DNA of 64,000 nt, from positions 372,001 through 436,000 of the forward strand of contig NZ_FRXN01000001.1 of assembly GCF_900148515.1 (NCBI RefSeq), read 5' to 3'. The stretch comes from Algoriphagus zhangzhouensis. Its GTDB lineage: Bacteria > Bacteroidota > Bacteroidia > Cytophagales > Cyclobacteriaceae. Position numbers and translations under genes: made by a program. Positions within the stretch are counted from its first letter, which is position 1. Each line of letters begins with the position of its first letter. The notes under the pieces were generated by a model. The model did not search any database. It saw only the letters and a program-made list of their open reading frames with translations, and had not been told where the DNA came from. Shown piece after piece: positions 55,501-63,925 of this stretch.

Positions 55501-55716
55501 TCCAGAGGTGGATTTCCATAAACCTCCCGAAGCAGAACCGGCATAAATAATAGAAGGCTCAGCATCCACCGCATCAATGGCTGTGATTCTTCCACTCATG
55601 CCAGATGGGCCTACATTTCTGGTTTTCATAGACTTGAATAAGTCCATGTCGACTTGTTGGGAATGGGCAGAAAAGCCCAAAAGCACCAACAAGATCAGTG
55701 AGTAGATTTTTTTCAT
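52588..55716 (-). CDS. Large secreted BNR/VPS10-type beta-propeller protein
   Basis: The 1042-residue protein has a signal peptide (KKIYSLILLVLLGFSAHSQ). Many BNR/Asp-box repeats follow: S-x-D-G-G-x-T-W forms such as TSDGGKTWEKIL, SRDGGKTWYFAE and TEDGGETWTNLA. These build one or two beta-propellers like the sortilin VPS10 domain. After about residue 760 come a beta-sandwich region and a coiled-coil-like helix (about 895-965). It is likely periplasmic or outer-membrane. These proteins are often annotated as glycosyl hydrolases, but no catalytic residues can be assigned, so I do not claim enzyme activity. It diverges from the M1 peptidase gene. Confidence 0.85.
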   Translation of the reverse strand: MKKIYSLILLVLLGFSAHSQQVDMDLFKSMKTRNVGPSGMSGRITAIDAVDAEPSIIYAGSASGGLWKSTSGGINWEPIFDEQKVHSIGAISIYQKNPNVIWVGTGEGNPRNSLSLGYGVYRSLDAGKTWELMGLENTRAIHRIIVHPDDPNTVYVGAIGSPWGEQEDRGLYKTSDGGKTWEKILYIDTKTGVGEMIMDPNNPNKLFVNMWQHRRYPWFFESGGESSGLYVTYDGGDNWKKLDETNGLPKGNLGRMGLTISAANSNKIYALVESSRNALYVSEDGGEKFSMINAGGDIGDRPFYYFEIHADPQNENRLYTLYSRVGMSEDGGKSFRQILQYAGVHPDHHAFYVNPFDPKLLIDGNDGGLNISRDGGKTWYFAEKLPVGQFYHVNVDNELPYNIYGGMQDNGSWTGPAYVWRRDGIRNSYWQEVSFGDGFDVVSHPADSRYGYTMSQAGNLSRFDKETGHNRNIKPTHPDKDVFLRFNWNAAIAQDPHDANTVYYGSQFLHKSTDSGETWEIISPDLTTNDSTKQRQQETGGLTFDITGAENHTTIIAIAPSPIDPNVIWVGTDDGNLQVTEDGGETWTNLASKLPGLPKASWIPQIQASTYDAGEVWVIANNYRNNDFTPYAYHSKDFGKSFTRIVDDSKVWGYTLSIKQDTEEPNLVFLGTEYGLYVSFDKAKTWNKWENGYPKAVSTYDMAIQEREADLVIGTFGRSMWVLDDIRPLRIFAANFGEAPEAKITAVPAPDAYQVEIQQPSGERFPADGKYAGENRETGGRLSFIINDDKEKLDTVTVNIYDANGEQIRTLKTVPENGVNRINWRLDRKSTAETSGGNRGRRNGFFEAGGNDALPGTYKVEFVYGDEKAETSIKVFSDPRIETTLADLKARDDFMKQMEAMQTEMSKATEQMSDVEKTIQKVESITKDVDTEEVKELQKATKDIKKKLDKVKEAFNGPEREGQGIIRNLYPTTMTMQFAPRRYVNSSYKAPGDTEKRLLEHAKQAADEAYAVLNEFINGDWKTYEEKVKSTPIDLFEAVKKD

Positions 55717-55896
55717 AAGAGTGTGATTGACATTTATGCTCTGAAACTACGGGAATTCTTTAAAGTGAGGGGTCTTTTTTATGGGAATGGATAAGAAAAT
55801 CCGTAAAAAGTTAAGATTCTGGTATTCTTAAAATTTGACCGATGGTTTGTCAAGGCAGGTCATTTTGGCTTTCTTTGGCAAAAAAATTAAATACCT

Positions 55897-57747
55897 ATGT
55901 TGAGTCAGTATTTAAAGCCTGTCGCAGGGCTTTTTCTTTGTCTGATCGCTGCAAATTTTGCATCAGCTCAGACTGGTAGATTCCAGCAGTCCGTCAATTA
56001 TCAAATGGATGTTTCCATGGATGTCAAAACAAACAAGTACACAGGTACTCAGTTGTTGACTTATACCAATAATTCTCCGGATACCTTGGACAAGGTGTTC
56101 TATCACCTCTATTATAATGCATTCCAACCTGGCAGTATGATGGACGTTCGTTCTAGAACCATCGCTGATCCAGATAGAAGAGTAGGTGATAGAATTTCCA
56201 ATTTGGGACCAGATGAGATTGGCTATATGCATGTCAAATCTTTGACTCAAAATGGAAGTGATGTCCAGTTTATGGAACAAGGAACGATCCTAGAAGTGAA
56301 ATTGGATGAACCAATCCTTCCCCATTCTTCTGCATCCTTTGCGATGGAGTTTGAAGGTCAAGTTCCTGTTCAAATCAGAAGATCTGGAAGAGATTCTCAA
56401 GATGGTGTTCGCTATTCAATGTCTCAGTGGTATCCTAAGATGGCTAACTATGATGAGCAAGGATGGCATGCAAATCCTTATATCGGAAGAGAATTTTATG
56501 GAATTTGGGGTGATTTCGATGTGAAAATCACAATTGATAAAACCTATACACTTGGTGGTACTGGATATGTTCAAAATCCAAATGAAATCGGTCATGGTTA
56601 TGAAGATGAGGGAGTTTCAGTACAAGCTCCTACTGGAAATACCTTGACTTGGCATTTCAAAGCTCCAATGGTTCACGACTTTATGTGGGCTGCAGATCCA
56701 AATTATCAGCATGATAAAATCCAAATGGACAATGGGATCACAGTTCACCATTTATTTGTCCCAAGTGAGGAAACTTCTAAAAACTGGGGCCTATTAAAAG
56801 AATATACTCCAAAGGCTATCGAATATATGTCTGAGCACTTTGGTCAGTATCCTTACAAGCAGTTTTCAGTTATTCAAGGAGGTGATGGAGGTATGGAATA
56901 TCCTATGTCTACCTTGGTGACTGGTGGAAGAAGTCTTCCTAGTTTGGTTGGTGTAATGGCTCACGAATTAGCTCACAGTTGGTATCAAGGTGTCTTGGGA
57001 ACTAACGAGTCTCTTTATCCTTGGATGGATGAAGGATTTACAAGTTATGCCTCTAGCTTAACGATGGCTAGTATTTTCCCAAGAGAAAACCAAAACCCGA
57101 ATGTTCACTTTGGGAGCTATAGAGGCTATTTCAGCTTGGCTAAGTCAGGTTTGGAAGAACCTATGTCTACTCATTCTGATCATTACCACACCAATAGAGC
57201 CTATAGTTCTGCAGCATATTCTAAAGGAGCTGTTTTCATGGCTCAAATGGGGTATATCATTGGCGATGAGGTTAGAGATAGAGGCTTATTGAGATATTTC
57301 AATACTTGGAAATTCAAGAGCCCTAATGTGAATGATGTGGTGAGAATTATGGAAAAGGAGAGTGGGCTTGAGCTTGACTGGTATAAAGAATACTGGGTTT
57401 ATTCAACCAAAACCATCGATTATGCCATCGGAGAAGTACATCCAAGTGGCGATCAAACGACTATTTCTTTGAAAAGAATTGGCTTGATGCCAATGCCTGT
57501 GGATGTTGTAATTACATACAAGGATGGAAGCAAAGAATTAGTATACCTTCCTCTTGTGATTATGAGAGGCGAAAAAGCTGAAGAAGCTGGAATGCCTATA
57601 AGAATCTTGACTCAGGATTGGCCTTGGGTAAATCTTGAGAAGACAATTGTATTGGATAGAAAAATGGAAACAATCAAGTCCATTGAAATCGATCCAAGTA
57701 AGCGATTGGCTGATGTCAATGAAGAAAATAATAAAGTGGAGTTTTGA
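55897..57747 (+). CDS. M1-family zinc metallopeptidase
   Basis: This 616-residue protein has a signal peptide (about 1-24, ending SAQ), an N-terminal beta-domain and a gluzincin catalytic domain. The zinc site is H356-E357-x-x-H360 in MAHELAHSWYQG with the third ligand Glu in WMDEGFTSYAS. The substrate-binding loop is QGGDGGMEYPMSTL, a variant of the GxMEN motif. It should be an aminopeptidase working in the periplasm or on the surface. The C-terminal part lacks the long helical domain of cytosolic PepN. Confidence 0.9.
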   Translation: MLSQYLKPVAGLFLCLIAANFASAQTGRFQQSVNYQMDVSMDVKTNKYTGTQLLTYTNNSPDTLDKVFYHLYYNAFQPGSMMDVRSRTIADPDRRVGDRISNLGPDEIGYMHVKSLTQNGSDVQFMEQGTILEVKLDEPILPHSSASFAMEFEGQVPVQIRRSGRDSQDGVRYSMSQWYPKMANYDEQGWHANPYIGREFYGIWGDFDVKITIDKTYTLGGTGYVQNPNEIGHGYEDEGVSVQAPTGNTLTWHFKAPMVHDFMWAADPNYQHDKIQMDNGITVHHLFVPSEETSKNWGLLKEYTPKAIEYMSEHFGQYPYKQFSVIQGGDGGMEYPMSTLVTGGRSLPSLVGVMAHELAHSWYQGVLGTNESLYPWMDEGFTSYASSLTMASIFPRENQNPNVHFGSYRGYFSLAKSGLEEPMSTHSDHYHTNRAYSSAAYSKGAVFMAQMGYIIGDEVRDRGLLRYFNTWKFKSPNVNDVVRIMEKESGLELDWYKEYWVYSTKTIDYAIGEVHPSGDQTTISLKRIGLMPMPVDVVITYKDGSKELVYLPLVIMRGEKAEEAGMPIRILTQDWPWVNLEKTIVLDRKMETIKSIEIDPSKRLADVNEENNKVEF

Positions 57748-57760
57748 GACTCCACTTTTA
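57733..57760 (+). terminator. Terminator of the M1 peptidase gene
   Basis: AAAGTGGAGT (57733-57742), loop TTTGAG, ACTCCACTTT (57749-57758). It overlaps the stop codon. Confidence 0.75.
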
Positions 57761-57772
57761 TTCTAAAGACAA

Positions 57773-57801
57773 AAAAAAGGTGGCTTAAGGCCACCTTTTT
57801 T
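57773..57801. terminator. Bidirectional terminator
   Basis: AAAAAAGGTGGC (57773-57784) and GCCACCTTTTTT (57790-57801), a 12-base perfect stem with loop TTAAG. It serves the convergent M1 peptidase and Hc1-like genes. Confidence 0.9.
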
Positions 57802-57820
57802 AATTTGTTGTGTCGTTGGA

Positions 57821-57997
57821 TCAACCAGCGTTTTTCTTATCCTGTACTTCTTTACGGATATCTTGCGCAATGTTTTTAAGGTCTTGCATTCCTTTTCTTA
57901 CTCTCGTACCAGCGGCTTGATTTCCTTTTTCATAGAACTTTACGAAATCTTCCTCTAGTCCCAATACAAGATCTTTAACTTCACTAAATCTGCTCAT
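57821..57997 (-). CDS. Histone H1-like mini-protein (Hc1 family)
   Basis: This 58-residue gene is too short for a 60-residue ORF cut-off. It starts MSRFSEVKDLVLG, continues with EKGNQAAGTRVRKG and ends IRKEVQDKKNAG. It is helical and basic in the second half and fits the small Hc1-like nucleoid proteins common in Bacteroidota. It probably binds DNA non-specifically or helps shape the nucleoid. It is bounded by its own terminator (57773-57801) and has a TATATTGG box upstream (about 58039-58032 on the minus strand), one base from TAnnTTTG. Confidence 0.85.
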   Translation of the reverse strand: MSRFSEVKDLVLGLEEDFVKFYEKGNQAAGTRVRKGMQDLKNIAQDIRKEVQDKKNAG

Positions 57998-58099
57998 AGT
58001 AAAAGTGCGTTTTTTAGGTTGATGATAAGTTTATTTTGATCCAATATAGCCCAAATACTTGCTAATTCAATCCTGAGGGCCTTTTTTTTGGATTTTTTT

Positions 58100-59350
58100 T
58101 TATTCGCCAAAGGCTACTGCCAATTCTGAATTTCTGTATTGACCAGAGGTCAACTTGTCTTTCACGGCAGCAAATGCTGTCAAGGTTTCTTGAACATCTT
58201 CTAAGGTGTGGACAGCAGTCGGGATTAAACGCAAGATAATCATGCCTTTAGGTACCACTGGGTAAATCACTACTGAACAGAAAATGTTATAGTTCTCTCT
58301 CAAATCGTGAGAAAGTGCCGCTGCTTCACCAACAGTTCCATTCAATACAACTGGGGTTACAGGGGAGTTGGAGGCACCCGTGCTAAAACCGTTTTCATGA
58401 AGGCCATTTCTCAATGCATTCACGATTTTCCAAAGGTTATCCTTTAATTCTGGTTGTGTTTTCAATAGCTCCAAACGCTTCAATGCACCTTCTACTAGTA
58501 GCATCGGAAGAGATTTAGCGAAGATTTGAGAACGCATGTTGAATCTTAAATAGTGAACTACTTTCTCATCACCTGCGATAAATGCTCCGATAGAAGCCAT
58601 AGATTTCGCAAAAGTAGAGAAGTACAAATCCACCTCTTTGGTTACGCCTTGCTCTTCAGCAGTACCAGCACCGGTTTTTCCCAAAGTACCGAAACCATGA
58701 GCATCATCAACCAAAAGACGGAATTCGAATTTCTCTTTAAGATCACAGATCTCTTTCAACTTTCCTTGGTCACCTGTCATACCGAATACACCTTCAGTAA
58801 TTACTAGGATACCACCTCCAGTTTCAGCTGCCAATTTGGTAGCTCTTTCCAATTGCTTTTCGCAATTTTCAATATCATTATGAGGGAAAACGTAACGCTT
58901 ACCCATGTGCATGCGAAGTGCATCAATGATACAAGCATGACATTCTGAGTCGTAAACTACTACGTCTTTTCTATCCAATAGCGCATCGATCACAGACATG
59001 ATCCCTTGATATCCATAGTTCAACAAGTAAGCTTTCTCTTTGCCTACAAATTCAGCTAGTTCGTCTTCCAACTTCTCATGAAGGGATGTTTGTCCAGTCA
59101 TCATTCTGGCTCCCATTGGATATGCTGCTCCCCATTTTGCTGCTGCTTCTGCATCAGTTTTTCTTACTTCTGGGTGATTGGCGAGACCTAGGTAGTTATT
59201 CAATGACCAAGTCAACACTTCTCTTCCCTGAAACTGCATACGAGGAGAAATTTCTCCTTCGAGTTTTGGGAACATATAATATCCATCTGAATACTGAGAG
59301 TGTTTGCCCAAGGGGCCTAGGTTCGTGTGGAGTTTTGCAAATAGATCCAA
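58100..59350 (-). CDS. Alpha-oxoamine synthase (serine palmitoyltransferase / cysteate acyltransferase type), TTG start
   Basis: The 416-residue PLP enzyme has VVYDSECHACIIDALRMH (His stacks on PLP), VDDAHGFGTLGKTGAG (Asp-x-His) and the PLP lysine K249 in STFAKSMASIGAF. This is the family of serine palmitoyltransferase, KBL and AONS. Many Bacteroidota use such enzymes to start sphingolipid synthesis, and sulfonolipid producers use a relative that accepts cysteate. Which of the two applies cannot be told here. The start is TTG at 59350: an in-frame TAA lies two codons upstream, and the protein's known-looking N-terminus (LHTNLGPLGKH) follows at once. Confidence 0.8.
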   Translation of the reverse strand: MDLFAKLHTNLGPLGKHSQYSDGYYMFPKLEGEISPRMQFQGREVLTWSLNNYLGLANHPEVRKTDAEAAAKWGAAYPMGARMMTGQTSLHEKLEDELAEFVGKEKAYLLNYGYQGIMSVIDALLDRKDVVVYDSECHACIIDALRMHMGKRYVFPHNDIENCEKQLERATKLAAETGGGILVITEGVFGMTGDQGKLKEICDLKEKFEFRLLVDDAHGFGTLGKTGAGTAEEQGVTKEVDLYFSTFAKSMASIGAFIAGDEKVVHYLRFNMRSQIFAKSLPMLLVEGALKRLELLKTQPELKDNLWKIVNALRNGLHENGFSTGASNSPVTPVVLNGTVGEAAALSHDLRENYNIFCSVVIYPVVPKGMIILRLIPTAVHTLEDVQETLTAFAAVKDKLTSGQYRNSELAVAFGE

Positions 59351-59533
59351 AGCTTAATGAATTTAAGTGAATGCGATTTTCGAAAATTAGTATTTGAAAA
59401 TCCGCCAAAAATAAAACTTAAATGGCTACCAAGCAAAAAACAGAAGGAAGGATGATGGTTCTTTCCCAATCCTCAGAATATTTTCCTTATTTAGGGAAGT
59501 ACAAATTAAAAGACCCAAAAGAAACGATAGAGG

Positions 59534-61033
59534 ATGGCAAAAATCAACAAACTTTTAGTAGCCAACAGGGGTGAAATCGCCCTGAGAATCATGAGATCTG
59601 CCAAAGAGCTAGGAATCAGGACAGTGGCTGTCTATTCTGAAGCAGATCGACTTTCTCCCCATGTCAAATTTGCAGATGAAGCTGTTTGTTTGGGACCACC
59701 ACCTTCTAGTCAATCTTATTTGTTGGGGGATAAAATCATTGAAGTTTGTAAAGATTTAAATGTAGATGCTATTCACCCTGGTTATGGATTTCTTTCTGAG
59801 AATGCAGATTTCTCTAAGAAAGTAACTGATGCTGGGTTGATTTTCGTTGGTCCATCGCCCCATGCCATCGAGGTTATGGGTAGTAAATTAGCTGCTAAAC
59901 AGGCCGTTTCTCAATATGATATTCCTTTGGTTCCAGGGACTGAAGAAGCGATTTCTGACATTGAGGCAGCAAAGAAAAAAGCTGCAGAAATCGGTTATCC
60001 TATTCTCATCAAAGCCAGTGCTGGAGGAGGAGGAAAGGGAATGCGGATCGTAGAATCCGAAGCTGAATTTGAAGAGCAAATGCAGCGAGCAGTATCTGAA
60101 GCGAAATCTGCTTTTGGAGATGGAGCGGTATTTATTGAAAAATTTATTACTTCTCCTCGTCATATTGAGATTCAGATTCTAGGAGACCAACAAGGGAATA
60201 CTGTTTATCTGTTTGAAAGAGAATGCTCCATCCAAAGGAGACATCAAAAAGTCATAGAAGAAGCTCCGTCAGCTGTAGTAAGTCCAGAAATGCGAAAAGC
60301 AATGGGAGAGGCTGCAGTGGGAGTTGCAAAAGCTTGTAATTATTATGGTGCCGGTACTGTGGAGTTTATCGTAGATGACAAGCTGAACTTCTATTTCTTG
60401 GAAATGAATACCCGTCTTCAGGTAGAACATCCAGTCACTGAAATGATTACAGGTAAAGACTTGGTGAAAGAACAGATTTGGGTTGCTGAGGGGAAAGCTT
60501 TGAGCTTTTTCCAAGAGGATTTGAAAATTAATGGACACTCATTAGAAGTTCGTGTATATGCCGAAGATCCTCGAACCAATTTCCTTCCAGACATTGGACG
60601 ATTGATTACTTATAGAAGGCCTCAAGGACCTGGAATTCGAGTGGACGATGGATTTGAAGAAGGAATGGATATCCCGATTTATTATGATCCAATGATTGCC
60701 AAGTTGATCACGCATGCTGAAACCCGTGAGGATGCGATCAATAGAATGCTTCGGGCCATTGATGATTATGAGATCACAGGGATTCAGACGACTTTGGATT
60801 TTTGTCGATTTGCCTTAAAACACGAAGCTTTCACCAGTGGTAATTTTGATACTAAATTCGTTGAGAAGTATTTCAAACCTGAGGTATTAGATCAAAGCCT
60901 TTCGAAAGAAGAAGAGGAGCTTTTGGCGGTATTGGCCGTGGAGTTTTTTCATTCCCAAAAAGGAAAGAAAACCGGTTCTGTTTCAGCTGCTGCGCCTACA
61001 ACTTCTGGAGCTTGGAGAAATCGTTTGAAATAA
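59534..61033 (+). CDS. accC: Biotin carboxylase subunit (acetyl-/propionyl-CoA carboxylase)
   Basis: This 499-residue biotin carboxylase has KLLVANRGEIALRIMRSAKE, the ATP-grasp glycine loop IKASAGGGGKGMRIV, FLEMNTRLQVEHPVTE and RVYAEDP. It is about 50 residues longer than E. coli AccC, as in Bacteroidota propionyl/acetyl-CoA carboxylase subunits, with a short Ser/Ala-rich tail. It carboxylates biotin on a separate carrier, whose gene is not here. The DUF1015 gene starts at the base after its stop codon. Confidence 0.9.
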   Translation: MAKINKLLVANRGEIALRIMRSAKELGIRTVAVYSEADRLSPHVKFADEAVCLGPPPSSQSYLLGDKIIEVCKDLNVDAIHPGYGFLSENADFSKKVTDAGLIFVGPSPHAIEVMGSKLAAKQAVSQYDIPLVPGTEEAISDIEAAKKKAAEIGYPILIKASAGGGGKGMRIVESEAEFEEQMQRAVSEAKSAFGDGAVFIEKFITSPRHIEIQILGDQQGNTVYLFERECSIQRRHQKVIEEAPSAVVSPEMRKAMGEAAVGVAKACNYYGAGTVEFIVDDKLNFYFLEMNTRLQVEHPVTEMITGKDLVKEQIWVAEGKALSFFQEDLKINGHSLEVRVYAEDPRTNFLPDIGRLITYRRPQGPGIRVDDGFEEGMDIPIYYDPMIAKLITHAETREDAINRMLRAIDDYEITGIQTTLDFCRFALKHEAFTSGNFDTKFVEKYFKPEVLDQSLSKEEEELLAVLAVEFFHSQKGKKTGSVSAAAPTTSGAWRNRLK

Positions 61034-62344
61034 ATGGCGGAAATATTACCTCTAAAAGCATGGAGATATGCTGATTACCTAAGCCCTCAGATAGAGGAAT
61101 TGACAGCGCCGCTTTTTGATGTGGTTTCTGAAAAGCAGAGAGAAAAGCTCTATGAAAACCCCTTGAACAGCATTCATTTATCTGTTCCCAATGGTCCTAT
61201 TCCTGCTGAAAATGCAAGAAAAACCCTACAAATGTGGAAAGATCAAGGGATTGTCAAACAAGATTTGATCCCTGGAATTTATGTTTATTATCAGTATTTC
61301 AGACTACCCGGAGAGCAGAAGGAGCGATGCAGAAAAGGTTTTATCATTCAGGTCAAAGCTTATGATTGGGAGGAAAAACAGATTCTGAGACATGAGAATA
61401 CGATTGTTTCAGCCGTCAATGATCGGGTTGAACTCTTAAAGTCCGCGCAAATTCAAGCTAGTCCCACTCATGGATTGTATGAAGATGCTGAGTTTGAGTT
61501 GGAGCCTTATATGGATGCAGCTATTGGTTCTCCGATTTATGAATTGGAAGATTATCAAGGTGTTCGAGAAGTTTTGGCAGTCATTCATGATGCACAAATC
61601 ATCAAGAAATTTATAGATTTCATTGCAAAGAAACAGCTGATTTTAGCTGATGGTCATCATCGCTTCGAAGGAGCAATTGCCTATAAGAATTCTATGAAAG
61701 GTGAGTTTTTAGAGGCAAAATGGAAAGCTCACGATTATCATTTGATGTATTTGACCAATGCGCTTGGAAAAGACTTAAAGATCTTGCCCACCCATCGACT
61801 TTTCTATGGTTTAGAAATGGTAAAAGAGGAATTTCTTGAAAAGCTTTCGGATTGGTTTGATATCAAGAAGTTTCCAGATCCAGATGAATTGGGGTCTTAT
61901 GCTTTCCATGTTTCCAAAACATATGGATTGGTCATAGGAGAGGAGTCCTATTTTCTGAAATTAAAGGAAGAAAAATTCAAGGAATTGGATCTAGAATTAC
62001 CAAAAGCTCTACAAGAGTTGGATCTGGTGGCATTGCATGAAGTCCTTTTTCACCAGATTTTGGGATTGAACCAGCAGGATCAGAGGAATAGCAATCAAAT
62101 AGTATATGAGCGAAATTTTTCACGATGTATTCAGGAAGTTCGTTCTCAAAAGGCGACCTTTGCTATCATCACTCGCGAGCTTCAAATTGAGCAGGTTTTG
62201 AAGGTTTGTCATTCCGGACATTTAATGCCTCAAAAGTCTACTTATTTCTATCCAAAAGCATTAGGTGGATTGCTTTTTGCGAGTTTCAATCAAGAAGAAT
62301 TTAACTACCCTTATGACGCCTTTTTTAACCAAACTGAAGGATAA
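61034..62344 (+). CDS. DUF1015 family protein
   Basis: This 436-residue protein has the family hallmark LILADGHHRFEGAIAY near residue 203 (Asp, two His, Arg, Glu). The N-terminal region is also typical (LTAPLFDVVSEKQREKLYENP). Members often sit near serine or amino-acid metabolism genes, but the reaction is unknown to me. It is cytosolic with no membrane segment. The ATG follows the accC TAA directly and the maf start overlaps its last 32 bases, so accC-DUF1015-maf is one operon. Confidence 0.85.
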   Translation: MAEILPLKAWRYADYLSPQIEELTAPLFDVVSEKQREKLYENPLNSIHLSVPNGPIPAENARKTLQMWKDQGIVKQDLIPGIYVYYQYFRLPGEQKERCRKGFIIQVKAYDWEEKQILRHENTIVSAVNDRVELLKSAQIQASPTHGLYEDAEFELEPYMDAAIGSPIYELEDYQGVREVLAVIHDAQIIKKFIDFIAKKQLILADGHHRFEGAIAYKNSMKGEFLEAKWKAHDYHLMYLTNALGKDLKILPTHRLFYGLEMVKEEFLEKLSDWFDIKKFPDPDELGSYAFHVSKTYGLVIGEESYFLKLKEEKFKELDLELPKALQELDLVALHEVLFHQILGLNQQDQRNSNQIVYERNFSRCIQEVRSQKATFAIITRELQIEQVLKVCHSGHLMPQKSTYFYPKALGGLLFASFNQEEFNYPYDAFFNQTEG

Positions 62345-62900
62345 AAAATTGATTTTAGCATCCAATTCTCCTCGCAGACAAGAGCTTTTGAAAGGATTGG
62401 AATTGGAGTTTACAGTTAAAGTAAATTCCGTGGATGAATCTATTCCAAGTGATATTCCGGCAGATTATGTTGCTGCCTATTTATCCAAATTGAAGGCGGA
62501 ATCTTTCCCAGATGAATTGCAGGAAAATGAGATTTTGATCACTTCTGACACTGTGGTGGTTCAAAATGGGCATGTTTTGGGTAAGCCAAACAATGAGGAT
62601 GAGGCTTTTGATATGATTAAAAGTTTGTCGGGTGCCACCCACAAAGTAATGACCGCTGTGACCATCATGGATCGTCTGAAAAGAATCACTCTGGAAGATG
62701 AAACAAAAGTGACTTTCAGATTTCTGGAGGAAGAAGAGATTTGGCACTATATCCGTGAATACAAGCCCTTTGACAAAGCAGGAGCATATGGAATCCAGGA
62801 ATGGATTGGTTTTATAGGCGTTTCCAGTATTGAAGGTTCCTACTACAATGTGATGGGTTTCCCGCTTCACTTGGTATATGAGCAATTGAAAAAGTGGTAG
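62313..62900 (+). CDS. Maf/YhdE-type nucleotide pyrophosphatase
   Basis: The 195-residue protein starts at the ATG at 62313 (MTPFLTKLKDKKLILASNS). The longer frame to 62265 adds residues before the family start. Motifs are ILASNSPRRQELL, LITSDTVVVQNG (catalytic Asp) and YKPFDKAGAYGIQEW. Maf proteins hydrolyse dTTP, UTP or modified nucleotides, cleaning the pool. It overlaps DUF1015 by 32 bases and ends 2 bases from the convergent kinase-fold gene. Confidence 0.92.
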   Translation: MTPFLTKLKDKKLILASNSPRRQELLKGLELEFTVKVNSVDESIPSDIPADYVAAYLSKLKAESFPDELQENEILITSDTVVVQNGHVLGKPNNEDEAFDMIKSLSGATHKVMTAVTIMDRLKRITLEDETKVTFRFLEEEEIWHYIREYKPFDKAGAYGIQEWIGFIGVSSIEGSYYNVMGFPLHLVYEQLKKW

Positions 62901-62902
62901 GC

Positions 62903-63925
62903 TTACTGCTTCAGAAGTTGCTCTAGACTTACTCGTAATATCTGCCCCATAGTTTGGCAAGACATAAACTTCTGGTTTTTATAATGTCTTGCCAGCTCTT
63001 TTCTCAAAGAATCGATATTTTCTAATGGTGCGATTTGGTCCTGATCCATGGCATCCAAAATCCCTTGAATCTCATCATGGGAGGATCTGACTCTTGTGGC
63101 AATTAAAGCCCTTTCTTCCCTCTGATATTGACGCATTGATTCGGGTGTGATATGTTTCATTCCCAACTGAATCAGTACATTGTTTTCTTTGAAAAACTGG
63201 GGAAGGTAAATGGACCTTTTCCCTTCATAACTCTGCTGATCAAAGTCGATTGCCCGAATCCGATAATGGGTTTCCTCAAAGTCAGGTGTCACATCAATCA
63301 CAAAATTGGAGGAATGCATGTCTCCCAATAATCGAACGAAGCATCTTTCATTGAATTTGACGAACTCTTTTGCCAAACGAATAGGATTCAGGTGAGGGTC
63401 AGACATGTGAAGCCGCATGAATTTATCACCTGGAATCCCAGCTATATGTTCTTCAATCAAGGTGTTTTGATGAACCAAATAACTGATCCTGTTTGGAGAG
63501 AGAAGGTGCTCCAGTTCCAATCCATAAACCCGAGAAGCATCGGCGTTTTTGATGTAGAAATAGTCAAAGTTATCGTTGATCCGGTTTACAATCCGAACAC
63601 GAAAGGGTTGGGTATTTCCATAAATGCACAAGTCAATCCTATCCACATACAAGTGTTCCATTACACTCATATCGCCTCCTGCTTTTAGAATGGCGTAGAT
63701 TCTTTTGACATTCAAGTGAATTTCTTCCCTGTCTGATTGATCGTAAAAAACAGTTTCCCAAAAAGTGTCTTGTTCCTTGGAATCATAAAGCGCAACCGAA
63801 TTACTATAGCGGAGCAATTCATGATAATGAATGGGAATATCGACTTCTCGCGAATTTTCAACGAGATATTTTCTCAGTGCAGGACTGATGGGGTAAACCT
63901 TCTTTTTTTTACTGATCAGAGCCAT
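62903..63925 (-). CDS. Kinase-fold (APH/HipA-like) protein of unknown role
   Basis: This is a 340-residue cytosolic protein. Near residue 205 LLGDMHSSNFVID resembles the catalytic loop of small-molecule kinases (GD-x-H-x-x-N), and downstream IRAIDFDQQSYEG resembles their DFG-like metal motif. The N-lobe is less clear; FYIKNAD could carry the ATP Lys. It would be an aminoglycoside-phosphotransferase-like or HipA-like kinase of unknown substrate. This is a motif reading, not a firm assignment. It converges with maf, leaving 2 bases between the stops. Confidence 0.6.
   Translation of the reverse strand: MALISKKKKVYPISPALRKYLVENSREVDIPIHYHELLRYSNSVALYDSKEQDTFWETVFYDQSDREEIHLNVKRIYAILKAGGDMSVMEHLYVDRIDLCIYGNTQPFRVRIVNRINDNFDYFYIKNADASRVYGLELEHLLSPNRISYLVHQNTLIEEHIAGIPGDKFMRLHMSDPHLNPIRLAKEFVKFNERCFVRLLGDMHSSNFVIDVTPDFEETHYRIRAIDFDQQSYEGKRSIYLPQFFKENNVLIQLGMKHITPESMRQYQREERALIATRVRSSHDEIQGILDAMDQDQIAPLENIDSLRKELARHYKNQKFMSCQTMGQILRVSLEQLLKQ

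Noticed and set aside
59422..59574. 50-codon ATG frame (MATKQKTEGRMMVLSQ...) overlapping the accC start
   Set aside because: It overlaps the clear accC start out of frame, has no recognised family and no promoter of its own. Not enough support.
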